A DNA stretch of 64,000 nt, taken from NCBI GenBank assembly GCA_050283925.1, contig JBNOAI010000005.1, positions 124,001 through 188,000 on the forward strand, written 5' to 3'. Positions within the stretch are counted from its first letter, which is position 1. Each line of letters begins with the position of its first letter. A program made the position numbers and the translations under genes. Below, one piece after another: positions 62,419 through 64,000 of this stretch. The notes beneath the pieces are model-generated. The model was not told the origin of the DNA. It did no database searches and saw only the letters and a list, made by a program, of their open reading frames with translations. The stretch is from ZC4RG25 sp023428365. GTDB lineage: Bacteria; Pseudomonadota; Alphaproteobacteria; Rhizobiales; Hyphomicrobiaceae.

Positions 62419-63276
62419 CTACTTCGCATTCTCTGTGCTGATCGTCCGCACCACGCTCGACGTCGGCCGGCCGGAACCAACCGCCGGCCCTTTAATCTCA
62501 GCCTTGGCGACCTCATCCCAGGCGGGTAGCGTCTGCGCCTTGTCCTTCGCCTTCAAGTGGACGACCTTGTAGCCCTTGGTGTTGAGTTCCTTGAGCAGCA
62601 TCTCCATGGCCTTCGCCGTCGACTGCTGGAAATCGTGCATCAGGATGATGCCCTTGCCCGTCCTGTCGAGCTTGCTCATGACGGTTTTCACGACCGTCTC
62701 GGGATTGCGCGCCTTGAAGTCGAAGCTGTCGACGTCATGCGAGAAAATCGCGATGTTGCGTTTGCCGAGATATTCGATCTGAGCCTTCGGATCCTGCAGG
62801 AACGGGAAGCGGAAGAACGGAGCCGGGTCGCTGCCCAGCGCCAGCTTGACCGCGCTCAACCCCTTCTCGATCTCCTCTTCCGCCTTCTTCGGATTTGCGC
62901 GCCGCAGGTTGGCATGTGACCAGGTGTGGCTGCCGATCGTATGACCGCGCTGTGCGATGTCCTTCAGGATATCCGGATGCCAGATGGCGTGCTTGCCGAT
63001 GATGAAGAATGTTCCCTTCGTGCAATGATGGTCGAGCGCATCGAGCACCATCCTGGTATTTTTGGGCCAGGGCCCATCATCGAACGTCAAGACCACTTCC
63101 TTGGCCTGAAGGAAGTCATGGATTTTGTACTGCTCAAATCCGAAGGCAGGACCGTCGGTGGTGTCGATCTCGACCGTCCGCGCTACGCCGATCGCATCCG
63201 TGTTGCCCGGACAGGCCGCAAACGCCGAAGTCCCCGCGAGCGCAATGCCCAGCGCAAACAATGTTGCCAATCGCAT
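62419..63276 (-). CDS. exported polysaccharide deacetylase (NodB homology)
   Basis: 285 residues from the ATG at 63276. A signal peptide ends at TSAFA-A (cleavage after residue 20). The NodB domain has the catalytic TFDDGP (64-69) with Asp66 and Asp67, the metal pair His117 and His121 in GSHTWSH, and later FRFPFLQDPKA and IILMHDFQQST with the last catalytic His. This family removes acetyl groups from peptidoglycan, chitin or other N-acetylglucosamine polymers; the substrate is not fixed by sequence. It lies convergent with the SLT-like protein and may share an envelope role with it. Confidence 0.9.
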   Translation of the reverse strand: MRLATLFALGIALAGTSAFAACPGNTDAIGVARTVEIDTTDGPAFGFEQYKIHDFLQAKEVVLTFDDGPWPKNTRMVLDALDHHCTKGTFFIIGKHAIWHPDILKDIAQRGHTIGSHTWSHANLRRANPKKAEEEIEKGLSAVKLALGSDPAPFFRFPFLQDPKAQIEYLGKRNIAIFSHDVDSFDFKARNPETVVKTVMSKLDRTGKGIILMHDFQQSTAKAMEMLLKELNTKGYKVVHLKAKDKAQTLPAWDEVAKAEIKGPAVGSGRPTSSVVRTISTENAK

Positions 63277-63460
63277 TTGAGAGTTCCCCCATCGGCTTGA
63301 GCCCATCGTCGGCTATGCGGCCGGTATTTGCGCGCTGAGTATAAGCGCGCTCGCATGGAACTGGCGAGCGCACGGCCGCATCAAACCCTGGAAAACGTTG
63401 CTGCCGGTCGCGCGGAATGTCTTACTGCGCGTAACAACAGATAAATTCAGGGAGCGAACC

Positions 63461-64000
63461 ATGACCACCACGGTGGGTTTCATCGGATTGGGGCTGATGG
63501 GCGATGGTTTCGTCAGCCGTCTGCAAGCGCAGGGATATTCCGTCGTCGGCTACGATATCTCCGCCGACAGGGTGGCCGCGGCCGCCACGAAAGGCGTCAA
63601 TCCGGCTGCCTCGCCCGCTGCTGTCGCAGATGCTGCCGACGTCGTCCTGGCCTGTGTGACATCGACTGCCGCTTTGGAACAGGTGGTCGAGGGTGTGGAC
63701 GGCGTGCTGTCGGCGAACACCATCGAGGGCAAGGTGTTCGTCGATCACTCGACAACCGAGATCGAGACGACGCGTCGGTTGGGCAAACGTGCGAGCGAAC
63801 GCGGTATGAGCTTCGTCGATGCGCCGGTATCGGGTGGTCCGGGTGCCGCTCTGAACGGGACGCTCGCGATCATGGCTGGCGGCGATGACGCAGCCATCGC
63901 GCGGATCCAGCCGATCATGGACAAGCTCGGACGCTTTACGCACATGGGAGCAACGGGCGCGGGGCAGGCGACCAAGCTCGTCAATCAGACGCTGGTTCTC
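63461..64000 (+). CDS. NAD-dependent beta-hydroxyacid dehydrogenase (HIBADH/GlxR family), partial
   Basis: 180 codons are visible from the ATG at 63461 (GGGAGCG upstream); the gene runs off the right edge. It begins MTTTVGFIGLGLMGDGFVSRLQAQGY, the Rossmann motif of the beta-hydroxyacid dehydrogenases, with Asp31-like acidic position in GYDIS. The substrate motif is FVDAPVSGGPGAALNGTLAIMAGG and the catalytic Lys lies in GATGAGQATKLVNQ. Family members include 3-hydroxyisobutyrate, tartronate-semialdehyde and 2-hydroxymethylglutarate dehydrogenases; the substrate cannot be told from this part. It is a paralogue of the mmsB at 5054 and divergent from the deacetylase gene. Confidence 0.87.
   Translation, partial: MTTTVGFIGLGLMGDGFVSRLQAQGYSVVGYDISADRVAAAATKGVNPAASPAAVADAADVVLACVTSTAALEQVVEGVDGVLSANTIEGKVFVDHSTTEIETTRRLGKRASERGMSFVDAPVSGGPGAALNGTLAIMAGGDDAAIARIQPIMDKLGRFTHMGATGAGQATKLVNQTLVL

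Overview
The window is a GC-rich, densely coded piece of a bacterial chromosome, most likely from an alphaproteobacterium of the order Hyphomicrobiales (Rhizobiales), in the wider Bradyrhizobium / Rhodopseudomonas / Xanthobacter neighbourhood. The grounds are the gene order gltA-gltX-comEC-lexA-moeA-moaC-trpC-trpD-trpG-trpE-ppiD-tpiA-secG-pyrG-kdsA, a GTTC-N7-GTTC SOS box (the alphaproteobacterial LexA type) in front of lexA, a eukaryote-like NADP isocitrate dehydrogenase and a PHB-type 3-hydroxybutyrate dehydrogenase. I see no rRNA, tRNA, CRISPR array, insertion sequence, prophage or plasmid gene. Genus and species cannot be fixed from what I see.

Layout. 1-9.5 kb is catabolic and accessory: the tail of 3-hydroxybutyrate dehydrogenase; a minus-strand tctB-tctA-amidase group; a divergent crotonase-like gene and 3-hydroxyisobutyrate dehydrogenase; a cupin; a universal stress protein; a sugar-acid dehydratase and a LysE-type exporter. 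9.5-32.3 kb is a housekeeping core: gyrA, a CDF-like membrane protein, citrate synthase, glutamyl-tRNA synthetase, ComEC, LexA, two molybdenum-cofactor genes, the split trp cluster, a PpiD-like chaperone, then tpiA, a membrane-anchored Lys/Pro-rich protein, secG and pyrG. 32.3-42.9 kb holds a DUF3175 protein, a VOC protein, kdsA, a PfkB sugar kinase, transketolase, phosphoglycerate kinase, phosphoglycolate phosphatase and alaS. 42.9-49.3 kb holds exported Kelch and small envelope proteins, a glycerophosphodiester phosphodiesterase, a YrbL-like protein, icd and a D-2-hydroxyglutarate-dehydrogenase-like flavoprotein. 49.4-54.8 kb holds pgsA, moaD-moaE, a GNAT acetyltransferase, the gluconate branch (gnd, gluconokinase), a flavin reductase, pth and a Nudix hydrolase. 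54.9-60 kb is a complete heterotetrameric sarcosine oxidase operon soxBDAG. 60-63.3 kb is an envelope group (OmpA-domain protein, SLT-type lysozyme-fold protein, NodB deacetylase), and the window ends inside a second beta-hydroxyacid dehydrogenase.

How the genes work together: central carbon metabolism (citrate synthase, isocitrate dehydrogenase, tpi, tkt, pgk, 6-phosphogluconate dehydrogenase), tryptophan synthesis from chorismate, molybdopterin assembly from two separate loci, and one-carbon catabolism through sarcosine. I found no convincing undescribed multi-gene system. The observations most worth a second look are a CDF-family protein that has lost its metal ligands, a crotonase that lacks both catalytic glutamates, a cluster of near-consensus DnaA boxes between convergent genes, an inverted VOC gene that splits the trp cluster, the icd / hydroxyglutarate-dehydrogenase pairing, a strong conserved-looking hairpin at 61.4 kb and a 51-residue membrane microprotein at the left edge.
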